Origin: Reticulascus tulasneorum
Taxonomy: Eukaryota; Ascomycota; Sordariomycetes; Glomerellales; Reticulascaceae
Assembly: GCA_001557505.1 (NCBI GenBank)
Contig: LSAX01000002.1
Coordinates: 2,976,001 to 3,040,000, forward strand
Length of the DNA: 64,000 nt
Direction: 5' to 3'
The notes under the pieces were generated by a model that saw only the letters and a list, made by a program, of their open reading frames with translations, searched no databases and was not told where the DNA came from. Below, piece by piece: positions 34,990-47,334 of the stretch (the first letter of the stretch is position 1; each line of letters starts with the position of its first letter). Position numbers and translations under genes: made by a program.

Positions 34990-37900
34990 ACCTTGCACAT
35001 ATCTCCCTCTCCCCACCCCTCACCGCCGTGGGCCCGTTTCGATTGAGGCTGCATGCAGGGAGCTTTCTGAGAATTAACTTTTGGAATATTGGGCGCATAG
35101 CATTGGAACATGGCATTGTCAGGGAATTCTCGCAGGTGTGGTTGGCCTGATGGCAGCGGCGTATGCCACGCAGCAGCCAGCCACGTTTTCTCATGGCGAC
35201 GAAGCAAGGGTACGGGAGTTGCGTTTCGTCGGGGAAGTAGGGAGAAAATGCAAGGCGCCTCTTTGGGCCAACCTCGTTTGTTCGAAAGGGGGGCCATGCT
35301 CCATGGCCCCCGAAAGAGCAATCCTACGGATAGAGTTTTAGGACTGAAGGAAGGGGGAAAAGGGCTTAGACATCATATTACGTGGTAGAACCAGGGGGGG
35401 AAACTGGTCTGTCAAAGTTTTGTAGAGTATCAGTACGTAAACTCGGGAACTCATCTCGTAGATGGTCGTTGGGCCGCCCGGACCGTGTTGTTGCATTCCA
35501 CACACCACTCCGCTTGCAAGAGGAAACAGCGCTAGAGCCTCTTTTCGATATACAAAATGAGAAATTGGGAGATCGAAATTTTAAACCACGGGGCCCAGGA
35601 GAAACGAGGGATTGTACAAGGCTGCTTGCTAATTAAGCAAAAAAAGACGCCAGTATCTCGTAAACGTCGAGACCTGCATAATCTCCCAAGGATCCAGTGT
35701 CTTCCGCGCCTCTGAGAAGAAGCCTGAGTGGAGCAGTCCCGAGCAGAACGTGGGAGTGGGGGGCGGAGGACGCGAACTGAATCATCTGATGCAGAGGAGA
35801 GAGAGTTGGAGGCCCTCTCCCCCCCCCATTCCAAAGCCCGAACAGCTCGCAGTGTTGAGGGACGAGAATCCCGACGGACTGGTTCTACGGAAGAAAAGAA
35901 GACGGGTGGAAAGGGGTGTTGGGCAGGGGGGGCCTTGTCAGGCTCCCGGCGATTCGCCAGCGCATCGGTGCAATTCGAGAAACCAGTTGAAAACTGCACG
36001 CTGCATGGGGGACGTGCCTAATGGGAAACACATCGTTAGTTCTGATTCCTCTTACCTATTCAACTTACCAAGGATTAGATAGTCGGTGCTCAGCTTTTAT
36101 TGGGAATGCTCGGGCGAAGGGTTACCGGAATGAATACACGAAGAAAAAAATGAATAAGCAAATCAAATCGCCTCCCCCTTACATCTGACGGTGCATGGAT
36201 AGCTGAGCTCAGTGGATGATGGGATACAGTAGCCTGTCGCAGGATGCTGGCCCAACTAGCTATTACTGAACCCTTCTCGCGGAGAGCATCTCTCTTTCTA
36301 GACTTTTAGTTACGCATTCCCCCTACACACTCCGCCTCCCCCTTGCAAGCACTAGACGTGTCGGCTAGCAAGCTGTCGTGATAGTACATATTCGTCCGTC
36401 CCACATTTTGGACAAACCTGCCCCGGGAGGTGGAGGAACAGGATTGTGGTCCACGGCGCGCCGGAGCGTGTAGCCAGTCCATGGCTGGCTCATCCACACC
36501 TTTCTTGGAAAGAGGTCGTCGCGTCAGCCATTAGCCGTCCGTCTTACGTGCGTGCCCTCATCGGCCAGTCATATCTTGCCATGATTGTTTTCTGGGTCAA
36601 ATTTGGTGTAAACGGCGATCATTCCGGGCCCACCACTACCCTCCGGCTGGGAACGACTTGTCCCAGCCAGCGAGGTCGCTTGCAGATACAGTGAGACAGG
36701 TGGCTTTCCGCAGACTTTCCACGGAGGTAGCATGATAGAGGCGGAGGTGGTGCAGCAGGTGGTGGAGCCGTCCGCGATGTAATTTTTTCTTCTTTTCTCT
36801 TTAGCACACGTTCTGGCAATTTCTTCATATGATAACGCGTTTTGCATCCTGGAACTAAGACCATGCTCGGTTTTTCCGCCTAACCGATGGTCTGGAAATG
36901 CGAAATGTCGTAAGAGGAGGAGGGCATGCAGTAGACGACCTTTCCCAGAAACAGGGTCTTAGACAAGGGATCGCTGTCGGCCACCCTCTTCGGCTACCAG
37001 TCTGCTGGATCCAGGAGCATTTTTATGGGCTCGCGTCATCACGCTATCCCGTGTCTCCACTGTCCGAGCGAGCGGAAACTTAGTCTTGTCGCGCACGCCA
37101 GACCACCAATCGCTCTGCAACTTGGTCTCAGACCTGCAGCGGCCCGTTGGAGGCGTTTTACTTTCACCATCGATGACGGATAACTGCCATTCATCTGTCC
37201 CAAAGAACCCTCTCCGCAGAGGAGAGATTCAACATCCTTGGACCCTGCAATGGGGTGAACTTGATGAGTCAAGGGCAGCCAACAACAAATGGTGGAGGCG
37301 AACAACGCAGAAACACGAGAGAGAAGATGGTGTTGAGGTAATTAGAAGGTCAACGACGAATACTGCAGCACCAAGTGCACGCCAGCGTGTCAAGAGACCA
37401 CCCAACTTGTCGTGCCCCTACCTATATTTCGGACACCTTTACCTCTCCTGTGCATATTGCGCCGCCATCCGCCCGAACGCAGCCATTGCAGGCCCTCCCT
37501 CCAGTAGTACGCTATGCCGGGCCTGGAAGATGTGGGCGTCGAGGAACGGATGCAGCCATGTCGTAAGGAATTTTGGAGAATAAAGAATCGAGGTTGCGCT
37601 CCCTTTGCATTCATCCGACATGGGCGACGAGCCGTGGGTCTCATGTCCTAGCCTCGAAGAAAAGGAATCAGGCCACCACCATCATTCAAACTCTGCAAGT
37701 GCAGGGGGGGTGGTCAGCCACGAATACTGGTGAATGCTGGCATGTGAGTTGGCTTTGGCTTAGCTCAGAGGACTGGATCGGCTACAGAACGTGAAAGCCG
37801 GTGTTGTTCCCTCAGACAGAGGGGGAAATCCTTTCCTCTGTCTTCCTAGCCTTCTTCTTCTGGTCCCGTCTAGTGTTTCGGGGCGGCACCATCCTGGGCG

Positions 37901-38984
37901 GCCTCAACCTTTTATTGAAAACCCAAGTCCATGGCCTCGGTATTCGCCCGCAACCCGCTGATGGCGCAAAATGGCACGAAAGCTCTCAAGCCATGCCAAA
38001 TGATCGCCTTTCTGTGCCACCATGCCCAGAAATTATCAGAAATACCGCCGGAGTCGTGAAACATCCCGCCTGGCCCCTGTGATTTCTTACATCGACGAAC
38101 CCGCCTTTTGCATGGTAACACTTGAAGGTTTTGGGATATCTGCCAATTTCCAGATTCCAACCCTCCCATCGGGAGAGCATGGTCTGTGGCCGTTCTTGAC
38201 GTAGTTGGACCCCCGCTCGACCAGGGCTATCCTCGAGAGGCAGTACTTTGTTAAGGGCTAGGGCATGTACAAGCATAACTCTTTCACTCTCACCTCTAGG
38301 GAATTAGGGACTGGCGGGTTCAAGCGCAACAAGACATGCGTGTGTCACCAGTCCATGATTCCCGAGCCTGCAGTCATGTCCCAAGGGCTGTTGCAATAAT
38401 CAATCTCTGCTCGTGGATGCTCTCAATCAGAGTGGTAAAACACCATTGACGGGAACTACAACAGTTAAAAAATGAGAGTTGGTGCATCCGTATAGCATCA
38501 TATCAGTGACAATTGTGTGTGTGTTTTGCTGGCTACTCCCTGCCTTCCTGCTGCGTGTCTAACGGGTGTGATGTGTTTGTTGGGCATCAACGGGGACATT
38601 TAGCACCGCTAAAGGGACATCCACCCTTTGATGGCTTCCATATGTCTGGTAAGAGCGGTGTCAAGGAATCCCTGGCCTGCTGCCACACCTAGCCTGTGTT
38701 CGGCTGGGATTAGCTGGTCTTAGACGTCTGCCGGCTCCATTCTGGAATTTTCGTGCATGCAGGGGGGTAATAAAGGGATAGTCGCCTTAAAGGTTGCCTC
38801 GTGTGTACCAGAGGATGGACGCCTACCTGGGAAATGCTGCTAAGTACCAACCCATGATCGACAGCGGCATCGTGGGGTGCAAAGGTCTCAACCGGCCAAT
38901 CTGAACTATCTGACAAGACGATGGCTCCACCGCCACCGCAGCTGGCTTTCTAATTTATATGTCCATTAGACACGCCTGCCGCCT
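34990..38984. other. 4-kb gene-poor spacer
   Basis: No spliceable gene found on either strand. Several open frames of 80-165 codons exist (for example plus 37086-37583 and minus 35532-35999), but none has a recognisable domain, biased codon use or supporting splice sites. C- and G-runs occur near 35820 and 35393. Confidence 0.5.
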
Positions 38985-39312
38985 ATGACTCCCGATATGG
39001 CTCCTTGGACGGTTTCTTGGGATTCGACGGTGGTTCCTGTGCAAGCATTGGCTCCCTGTTCTGAAGATCCGCCTGTCACCATGAAGGCACACCACAGTCA
39101 GGTGTATTGAAAACCGTATCGTCTCCATCTTGCTCTTTAGACTGGATCGATAGAGCCCATGGCAATAGCGGTAGCCGTCAAACTTCCAATATATTACCAA
39201 GAAATCCAGATTCTTGTGCCTTTCGGCCGCTGAAATGGCAGAGTAAGACAGCCCCTTCTATAACGTTCGACAGGGTCGGCAAGAGCGCTAAACTGTGTCA
39301 AGCGATCCGCAG
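38985..39312 (+). other. Probable 5' exon(s) of the LaeA-like gene, unresolved
   Basis: The coding frame of the exon at 39313 is closed upstream by a TAA at 39289, so at least one intron and one earlier exon must exist. An ATG at 38985 opens a frame (MTPDMAPWTVSWDS...) that reaches a possible donor CAG/GTGTAT near 39101. How this joins to 39313 is not settled; the acceptor at 39311-39312 (CCGCAG) is plausible. Confidence 0.35.
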
Positions 39313-40982
39313 ACAGTTCCTCTCGACAACGCCTTCATAGAGACTGTCATATATCATGACAGGGAGTATCAACGGTATGCGATAGACAATGGAGCCTATT
39401 TTGCGCCGGTGGACGAGGTAAGACCAAGCGAGGCCTAGTATCCACGCAGTACTCCTGTTAAACCAATCCACTCCGATGTTAGAATGAAATCGAGCGCCAC
39501 CAGGTCTGGCATTCTGTCTTGTCGACCGTCTTCGACGACAGACTGATTCTTCCGCCTATTCGGTCGCCGAGGAGGATCCTCGACTGTGGATTTGGAGCTG
39601 GGTGTTGGGCAGTTTCTGCTGCCGAACAGTACCCAACTTGCGAGGCATGTAGCCACTCTCATTCCTGGTTTCCTGCCAACCTCCTTCTTCATGTTGGTGT
39701 GATGTGGATCATCCCTTAGGATACCCAGCCGTTCCACGCTTTGTTGGATAAGCTTGTGGTACGCGTCGGTCCCATTCGGCTTGCAGAGGTCCTGCCTTGC
39801 TAGGTTCAGGGGCAACACAAGTCCTGCGGCGGTATTCGCGACGTCCCGGGGCTGGCGTCGCAACACAAGCACATCTACTGGACTTCGCATGTCTGTAAAT
39901 GTGTCCAACCAGCTAATCCAATGGCGCACAGGTGATAGCCGTCGACATCAGTCCCCACATGGCTCCTGAGGATTCTCCGGCGAATCTAGATCTGCAGGTT
40001 GATGATTTGAATCGCAGGTGGGAGCAGACCCTATTCCCTTCCTCGAAACGCAGCACCAAACTAACTATGTCCGGGCAGGTTTACGTTCTCGTCGAATCAC
40101 TTTGATCTTGTAAACAGCCAGATGATGGCTGGCGGAATCCATGCGAACCGGTGGCGGGACTATATCAGGGACATCTTTCGGGTGCTGCGTCCTGGAGGTT
40201 GGTGCCAGATGGTGGAGATATACTTCAATGCACAATCCGACAATGGCACCTTGACACATAGTGCGCCCGACTTTGACCCTAGGCTTGATCTTGGCTGACC
40301 ACTGGTGACTGGCCACAGATCACGCACTCCGAAGATGGTCTCGAAGGTATTTGCAGGGCCTCCAGCCCTACAAAGACCCTCGCGCGCCGCTCCAGCTTGC
40401 AGAACGGATGGAAAGTGCGGGATTCGTAGAAGTGGAATCGCGTCTAATACCCCTTCCCATGTGCGCATGGTCGACCGGTATCGTACCCAGGATCCGGGAA
40501 TGGGACATGCTTGGCCTTTGATGCTGATCGATGCCAGATCCGCGGAACCAGGCCATCGGGCGGGCGAATCAGGAGAACGTGCACAGGCTGCTGGCCTCCC
40601 TGGCCATCTATCCTTTCACGGAACATCTTGGGTAAGAAGCTTTGAATTTGACAAGGAGGAAGCAACTCAAGCGAGAAGACCCGCTGACTTAAGTTGGATG
40701 GCTGCAGCATGGCAGTCCAAGATGTGCAACTCATGGTCGCGCAAGCAAGAAGCGAGGCCGATAATCCTGCGTTCAAGGTAAGTGTCCCCATTGGTCCTTC
40801 TCCCGCAGGTTATCTCTGATGGTGGTGGGGATGTTGGCTAATGTGGGATGACTCTCTGCCAGCCATATTTCCCCTTGTAAGTCGAGAGAGGCACATTTCC
40901 TGCGTCTCGGAGATTTAGATCCAGTACTAATGGCGATCCGCGGTCAAGGTATGTGTGCATCGGAAAGAAGCCTCGTCGCTGA
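39313..40982 (+). CDS. LaeA-like SAM-dependent methyltransferase (5' end incomplete)
   Basis: Class I methyltransferase of the large fungal LaeA/UMTA-like family; members act as regulators or tailoring enzymes, substrate mostly unknown. Exons: 39313-39417, 39483-39644, 39932-40017, 40079-40260, 40319-40477, 40538-40631, 40708-40777, 40863-40876, 40949-40982, giving 301 residues in one phase to TGA. The order of family motifs is intact: AFIETVIYHDREYQRY, APVDE-NEIERHQ, motif I RRILDCGFGAGCWAVSAAEQYP, motif II EVIAVDISPHMAPE, FDLVNSQMMAGGI, LRPGGWCQMVEI, then SLAIYPFTEHLG, VAQARSEADNPAF and the terminal PYFPLYVCIGKKP. The second intron is 287 bp with a GC donor (GAG/GCATGT); the other seven are 58-85 bp with GT donors. 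The eighth exon is 14 nt. No frameshift or stop breaks the join, so the gene looks functional. Confidence 0.85.
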
Positions 40983-42956
40983 GATTGGCTGTCTCTTCAC
41001 CGGTTTGCATAGCCGAGCGGCATGTAATAGAGGGATGGACGGGGGGTTTAAGAGGTTGAGTGTCTGGTTGGATATGAGATTTGCCTCATGAGTTGATGAC
41101 GATTACGACGACCCTCCCCGTAACCTTTCACTATTCGTGCTTCCCCCCACACTGCGTCTGCGTTTTGCGTGTCTCGTTGTTCCTTTTTGGTTGCTCTCTT
41201 TTCTCCCGCACCATGTAAACAACATCGCTCCCTTGCCGGGGGATGAGTGAGGGATTTTGAACCTTGTACATACATAATCGGAATTTCCGATTCTTTTCCA
41301 AGGAAGGGATTCTTCCGTTTTGCCGTCGTGGGTTGAGGAAAAGGTTTGGAGATGGGAGAGGGAAGGGAGGAAAGAGGTGAAGAGAGGAGGAGGCTGTCGT
41401 CGATGATGGTGATGATGTGTGTGTGTCTGTGTGTTGTTTGTCGTTGATGGGGGAATCCCTTGGGAATATAGAAGGAAGGAAGGCCGGTGCGATGGGCAGG
41501 GAAAGACGGCCCCGTTCCGAGAGCAAAGGACAAACGGGGGATGGGATGGGATGGGATGCCTCGAGTTTTTAAAATAGCAAACCTAGGTAGCCAGGCAATG
41601 CAAAGGTATACCTCTGATTTCCTGCACTGGCTCACAGTTACCCTTTCAGTCTTAGAACGCACGGCGCTTGCGCTCCTCGCTACCGTGCCCTTGGTATCGG
41701 TGATGGGAGCGTCCCAAATGAACCTGCAACTCGAGTCACATCCATCACTGCATATTCATTCGCACACTAGACTAGAGTCGTATATGGGCATGTCATCCAT
41801 GTATCCATGTCCTATGCGAATCCACTTTCACCCGGACTGAGTCTCACTTCCAGGCTACTCCCGGCCATCCATCCATCCATCCACTCGGCACTTCCCATCC
41901 CATGCCAGAGGTGTTCGTTCTGGGAACACTCTGGTTAGGCTCGACCACGTAGCCCCGTGACATATGTACTATGGACCAGCCTAGCCCCGTGGAGAAAGGC
42001 AGACAGAGAGACAAAGAGAGGAAGAGAGAGAGACACTGCATGGGGAGCTTTTGCCCGCCACAATACACATGCGGCTGCCACCAATTTGGGCCTCCGGACC
42101 AATCCTGGCCCAGAGAGTGGTGATGAATGTACGTACATCTGTAACTTAGTACGGATTCTGGGGACTTGTTCCCCCATCATCGTCAAGAAGTTCCGCCGAC
42201 AGAGTCCAGGGCCCCTGTTGGCATGTTGGATCCAACTAGCCCTGCAATGGCACCGTCTAAAAATCAGCCCCCCGGTTCCAAGTTGATGGCGGAGGCGCTG
42301 GGCATGAGCCCCGACCCTTGCGAGGTGCAGCTTCCCTGATGTGCCTCTGATCAGGTGATTGGCATTGAACAAACTTTATTACTTTAGGATTTAGATTGCG
42401 AATGCACCGAAGCATTTTGGGGAGGCAGCTTGAAGAGACAGGCCAACTGTGTATTCCCCGACAACCTTTCCCTGCCAACAGCTCTTAGTTGGCTACCGTC
42501 CACCACCACTGGACGTGCTAATAATGTCATTGCTGCCTCAGCTTTCCGGAGGTGAGCTGTAACTTAGTACCGATCTTATAGGCTCTGTTAGTGTCCTCCC
42601 CACCGAAGTGGGAACCCCCACCCTTTGCTAGTCTATCTCAGTTAGGTGGGCTGCCACATTGAGGGCTGTGGGCACTAACATCGGCTCCTGCGATAGGGGG
42701 CCGGGCCCCAGAAGAGGCCTAGCACATCGGGCCTGTGGCTGCTCGATCCCCGGCCAATTGGAAGCTCTTCCACAAGCTTCCAAATCTCGGTTTTCAAGCT
42801 TCACCAACTTTTTTTTCTGCCGTCCAAACTTTCGTGATCAAGAGACCAACACCACCCCCCCATTCTTGACACAACCACATCGCGTACCTTCAAGCTTTGC
42901 TTGCACCCACCCCAATAGAAACTCTGTGTCATCATTGACGCCCAACGTCGCCCGCA
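40983..42956. other. Spacer between methyltransferase and Aim41-like gene
   Basis: No supported gene. It contains an ATGGG tandem (about 41541-41557), a CCAT repeat (about 41864-41883), a GT-rich patch near 41415 and the C/T-rich leader of the downstream gene. A long minus-strand open frame (41048-41662) is explained by low-complexity sequence. Confidence 0.5.
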
Positions 42957-43622
42957 ATGGCTGCCCGATTCCCCATGCGCCTGCTGCGGATCGTTCCGGC
43001 ACGGGGCTGGTCCACCGGCATAGCTTGTCGCCAGCCAAACCTCCAAGTAGTTCGAACATCCCATCGGCTCTACCACCAAACCACACCCCTTCGAAATGAC
43101 TCCTCCACGCCCCAAACCGACTCCGACCCACCCTCGCCACGCTCGCCCCCCCTCCTGGCCAATCTCAAATCAGACCTCAAATCAGCCATGCGCTCCAAAG
43201 ACGCCCCGCGCCTTGCCGTCCTTCGCTCCATAATATCTGCCACGAACAACGCATCCAAGACCGAGAATCCCATCGTCACGGACCCACAGCTTGTCTCCCT
43301 GTTGCGCAAGACCAAGCGGGCCTCGGACGAGGCTGTGCGGCAGTTCCGCCAGGCGGGTCGCGACGACCTGGCGGAGAAGGAGGAGGCCCAGGCCGTAATC
43401 ATGGAGGAATACATCAACAGGAGCGGGCTTGCCTCCATGGGCGAGGCAGAACTGCGCCGCATCGTTGACGAGGCAGTTGCGAATGCTAAGAGCGCCGGCG
43501 TCGCCGCGAGGGGCTTGACTGGCGAGGTTATGAAGGTAGCGATTGCAGCAGTAGAAGGGAAAGATATTGACAAGAAGGTTCTTAATAAGATGGTGAAGGA
43601 AGCCATTGCCAAGTTATCATGA
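42957..43622 (+). CDS. AIM41: Yqey-like domain protein, mitochondrial (Aim41-like)
   Basis: Single exon, 221 residues. The first 35-45 residues (MAARFPMRLLRIVPARGW...) are basic and lack acids, as in a mitochondrial presequence. From about residue 60 the Yqey/GatB-C-terminal-like helical domain runs to the end: LANLKSDLKSAMRSKDAPRLAVLRSIISA, SLLRKTKRASDEAVRQFRQAGRDDLAEKEEAQAVIMEEYI, then the helical tail with LRRIVDEAVANAKS and a KMVKEAIAKL C-terminus. The family is related to the tRNA-binding tail of the GatB amidotransferase subunit; the yeast protein Aim41 is mitochondrial but its exact role is not established. The ATG follows a C/T-rich leader ending CCCGCAATGG. It is convergent with GCP2. 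Confidence 0.9.
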   Translation: MAARFPMRLLRIVPARGWSTGIACRQPNLQVVRTSHRLYHQTTPLRNDSSTPQTDSDPPSPRSPPLLANLKSDLKSAMRSKDAPRLAVLRSIISATNNASKTENPIVTDPQLVSLLRKTKRASDEAVRQFRQAGRDDLAEKEEAQAVIMEEYINRSGLASMGEAELRRIVDEAVANAKSAGVAARGLTGEVMKVAIAAVEGKDIDKKVLNKMVKEAIAKLS

Positions 43623-44020
43623 GGGAGTACACTTGGTCCATCTCAAGGACAAAGTCCAGTCTGGCATTGAAGGGGGACGCGTGTGGTATCATGTCCATGT
43701 ACACAAACTGTGTCATTTGTATATCTGTGTACACCACTTTAGCAGCGGCACTGCTAGCCAGATGCTGTAATATTTTGACAGGAAGGCGCACAAGAATCGC
43801 CGGAAACTCTCTCTACTCATATTAGCTGAGATAGAGACCTGGCGACCCAAGCTTAGGGAACTGTCACACGAAAATAGTTAACAAGACCCGAAAGTCGATA
43901 CTATGATCTTCAGCTCATGCATTCGATGGTATCTGTCCAGTCCAGGGACCCCCAGCCCCAAAACGCCACTATCAAGATCAAAGTCATAAGCCATGCTGTT
44001 AACATATACCGAATCCAGCC
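43623..44020. other. Convergent 3' spacer, Aim41-like to GCP2
   Basis: About 400 bp shared by the 3' ends of two converging genes. No coding or RNA signal seen. Confidence 0.5.
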
Positions 44021-46882
44021 CTATGCCGCAATGTCCTCCTCGTTCCTCAGCCCCGCATACTCCGTCCCCTGGTTAGCTGTGCTCAGTCTCGCACACAGGC
44101 TCAGCAAGACTACCGTCTCGGTCGCGGCGTAGTGGTTCAATGCATCGAGGAGAATCTGCAGATGCCGGCCGAAGTTGGCCTCCAACTTCTTCATGATCTC
44201 GAACAAGTTGGCGATGCGCGCCTCCTGATCGCTGGCCTGACTGGCTGCGGACGCAGTCGAATCGCCGTGCGCGGCCGGTTTCTGCGCCTTGGTAGACTGG
44301 AAGAGCTTCCACTGGTCTTCCGTCATGGTTCGAGGTTTGGTGTTGCCGCACAGGTCTGGGTCGGCCTTTTCCAGCTCGCGCGAGAGCCGGCTGGAGTAAT
44401 TGGCGAAGAGTATGCAAGTCTGCATAAGCTTAGAGTGAATCTAGTGGGGCTTGTTAGCTTTGGGGGGCTTGATTGGCAACGGAAGGCATGCGAGACTTAC
44501 TCTCAGTAACTTGCTGTTGGTCAGCATACACTCCTTCAAGCAAGTATCTAAGAAATCCACATGATCCTGCATGAGCTCGTCTACCGTCCGTGCAAGTCCC
44601 GCCGAGGAACCAGGTTGGCCGCCATCCTTCGCCTTTAGTGTCGACATGAACTTTGTCCAGTTGGGCTCGATGACCTCTGCGGTGCAGTAGTAGAGCAGTT
44701 GCTGCACGAACACTAGCATTCGCGCACGCAGGGTCCACACTCTTCGCTTCCAGATTTCGAGGCTCCGCGAAGAGCTTTTATGTGCCCAAGATATGCCCGA
44801 GGTGTGTGTGTGCCACGTTGTTGACAATTGTGACTCGAGGTATCTCAATGACAGCAGGTACCGGAACAACGCCTGATATCGCCATACCGTCTTCCGGCTG
44901 ATAACCAGGGAAACGGGAAAGGGAACTGTGTAGTCCAATTGGAGAGACGTGAAGCCTATTGCGTTCTTGTCATTTTCGATTGGCTGATTTGCCAACGGTT
45001 GCAGCGTCTCGCCTTGCTCGATACCCGTGATATTGACGACCCTCTGTAGCGACTTGATGAGGGTTACCTCGTTCATCTCCACCTTCACGTCCTCTTTGAA
45101 CGGATCCAACGAGACGATACTGCCAGGCTGGCGCAGAACCAAGTCGAGCAGCGACTGCAGCTTGCCGGTATTAACGGACTTCACAGGCTTACGTAGCTCA
45201 GAAGCACCAAGCTCTAGGAAATACGAAAAATAGTCCGATGGGTCCAGGAAAAAGTAGTGTTTGAGGGACCGTAATCTTGCGGGAAGAGAATGTGTTGTCA
45301 GGAGAAGTTGCATGAGAGACTCGTTCGCGTGAGCATAAGCATTGTTGACGTTCTCTAAGAATCGAGTGTCGTCGAAGGACAGCGGAACGTCCTTTACGAC
45401 CTTGCTGACATCAACTCCACCGCATTCTCGGACAACATTCAAGTATTTACCCGCCAGGAGAACCTTGTCTTTGACACCTGCCAACTGCGGCGGAATATCG
45501 TGCTCCCGTATTGTGTATCTTCGTTCCCAGTATTCATCAGTATAATCTTGTTCCAGTCGTTCTCTCTTGATGCTCTTCTGCTCCTTGACTAAAAATTCTG
45601 CGTGCGGATCGTTGATGCCTCCGTGATGTAGCCACTCGTTTAACATCACCATATATGGTCTGCTTGCGTCTCGTAACAGCGACGTGAGCAGAGCACGCGC
45701 AGCGGGATCCCCCGACATTGCCTCGAGTCTCTTCGTGATCAGTCCTAGTACCACGCCCCCCTTGCATATCTTCTTTCCGGTCATGTTTCCAGGGGCCAGG
45801 TCCCCTCCCTCCCGGAGAGATTCCAGGATGTTTTCAAAGTCATCGGCACTGTCGCTCGACTCATCGCTCTCGTCATCCAACAATGCGTTCCTCTTCAGGA
45901 GCTCATGTGCCAAAGAGTACAGTTGAGACATCATCTGACTGGTAGAGAGAGTATGGATGTTAAGAACCTGAAGAGTGAAGGTGTCATTGGTCAGGAACTG
46001 GGTCTCCAGCTGCGCAATCATAATGAGATAGTCGTGTAAGAACTTCCTGATCGAGGCACAAAGAGCGTGGTTGACGGCCCCAAACTCTTCTCGGCACTGT
46101 ACATCAACAAATGTTTCTAGTGCCGAGTAGTAGGTCGCCATTTTCAACATCGACACCGTCAGGTCTTCAAGACTCGGGTCGAGGCCGGGAAGAATTTTGA
46201 AAGACGGCCCGGACAGGCGGTCCCTTTCCTCATTCGGATTGTAATTCTTCGCAAAACGAATGTACTGCCCTTCGTACCCCATGAAGACAAACAGCAGATC
46301 CTCCAGAATGACGGCCTCTTGAGTCTCCAGAGTCAATTCTCGCAAAGGCTTGGGCTGCTGAGGTTGCGGCGCTTGAGATGCCAATGGCGGTATAGATATC
46401 CGTGACGCCAAGGGGGCGGAAGTATGTGGCAGCAGGGTTGCCTCGGGACACCACGGGCTTTGAGGAACCTCAACCTTTGGTGTCCTTGGCTGAGACTCGG
46501 TGGCTCGGTGTTTCCCTCCATCAGTCGCCTTCGCCTTCTCGGCTGGGACACTCCGTCTCTCAGCCCGCTCCGGACTCCTTGTGCGCTGCACGAGTGTCTC
46601 CAACTGTGTCACGAATGTCCTCTCCGTCCTCCGCTCTTCGGTGCGCCGATCTTCAGTTGCCCGACTCAACGGTCTCGGATTCCCAGATGCTGATCTCTTG
46701 TGCGAAGTCCCACCATAATGGTTCCCTGGTTGAGGCGACGGCGCCTGTCGTGGATCCCCCCGTTCGTGCTTGTAATTCCCCTGCCCGGCACTCATGCGGG
46801 GTCTCGCCTTGTCGTTATCGCCAGAATCTCCATTTGCACGGCGCTCAGCATGGGTAGTTACCCGTGTTGCAGCAGACGACAT
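44021..46882 (-). CDS. Gamma-tubulin complex component 2 (Spc97/Alp4)
   Basis: Core subunit of the gamma-tubulin small complex that nucleates microtubules at the spindle pole body. Exon 1 46882-44501, a 60-bp intron, exon 2 44440-44021: 933 residues. Residues 1-180 are basic and Ser/Pro-rich. The N-terminal GRIP1 domain starts with VILEDLLFVFMGYEGQYI (about 191-208) and continues through EEFGAVNHALCASIRKFLHDYLIMIAQLE, which matches GCP2 and not GCP3-6. The gamma-tubulin-binding C-terminal domain (from about 520) contains SLMQLLLTTHSLPARLRSLKHYFFLDPSDYF and the helical bundle around FPVSLVISRKTVWRYQALFRYL. The join LLR/IHSKLMQTC is in frame and restores the final helices (LEANFGRHLQILLDALNHY). 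It shares an upstream region with the proteasome gene. Confidence 0.94.
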
Positions 46883-47334
46883 GTTGCAGGCTGCATCTGA
46901 AGCGCTGCGTAAGTGCTCGGGGGTTGGATCGCACCATTCGGTCGTTTCAGGGCTCGGTCTCTGGTGTTTATCCCAATTACTACAAGTCGCGATCGTTTCG
47001 AAAACCCCACGGTGCGCTGGCGCGTCTGAACGGAAAATCCTCGCGTAAATGGGCGGTGTCCCTTGCAGAGAAGTTGTTCCGGCTTTCTAGCGGCAGTGGC
47101 CAATTGGAAGCTTGAGACGAGGCAGGGGTGGATGGCTGCTAAATTCAGTGGGTGCTCTCAGCCTTCCAGAGCTTTGCGGCTGCGTAGGCTGGTGCTTGCC
47201 TAACCTCCATTATTTGAAGCTCACCACAGCAACCTCAACCTCACATCCGGCGGAACAAACTTCGCAACAGCACTATTAGCCGAGACTAAGACTTCTATCC
47301 CAGAAACCGAAAGCTCAGATAAAATACCGCCAAG
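46883..47334. promoter_or_regulatory. Divergent promoter shared by GCP2 and proteasome alpha5
   Basis: 452 bp separate the two start codons of the divergently transcribed genes. No TATA box or proteasome-type GGTGGCAAA element was recognised. Confidence 0.5.

Noticed and set aside
35532..36021. Overlapping open frames on both strands
   Set aside because: Both are low in complexity, lack splice support and have no domain.
39435..39929. 164-codon antisense open frame across the methyltransferase
   Set aside because: It overlaps two exons and the long intron of a well-supported gene on the other strand and shows no domain of its own.
41048..41662. 204-codon minus-strand open frame
   Set aside because: It is dominated by simple repeats (GT/CA, GGA) and Ser/Pro/His low complexity, with no domain or splice support.
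34990..42956. Secondary-metabolite gene cluster around the methyltransferase
   Set aside because: No polyketide synthase, peptide synthetase, terpene cyclase, P450 or transporter is visible nearby.
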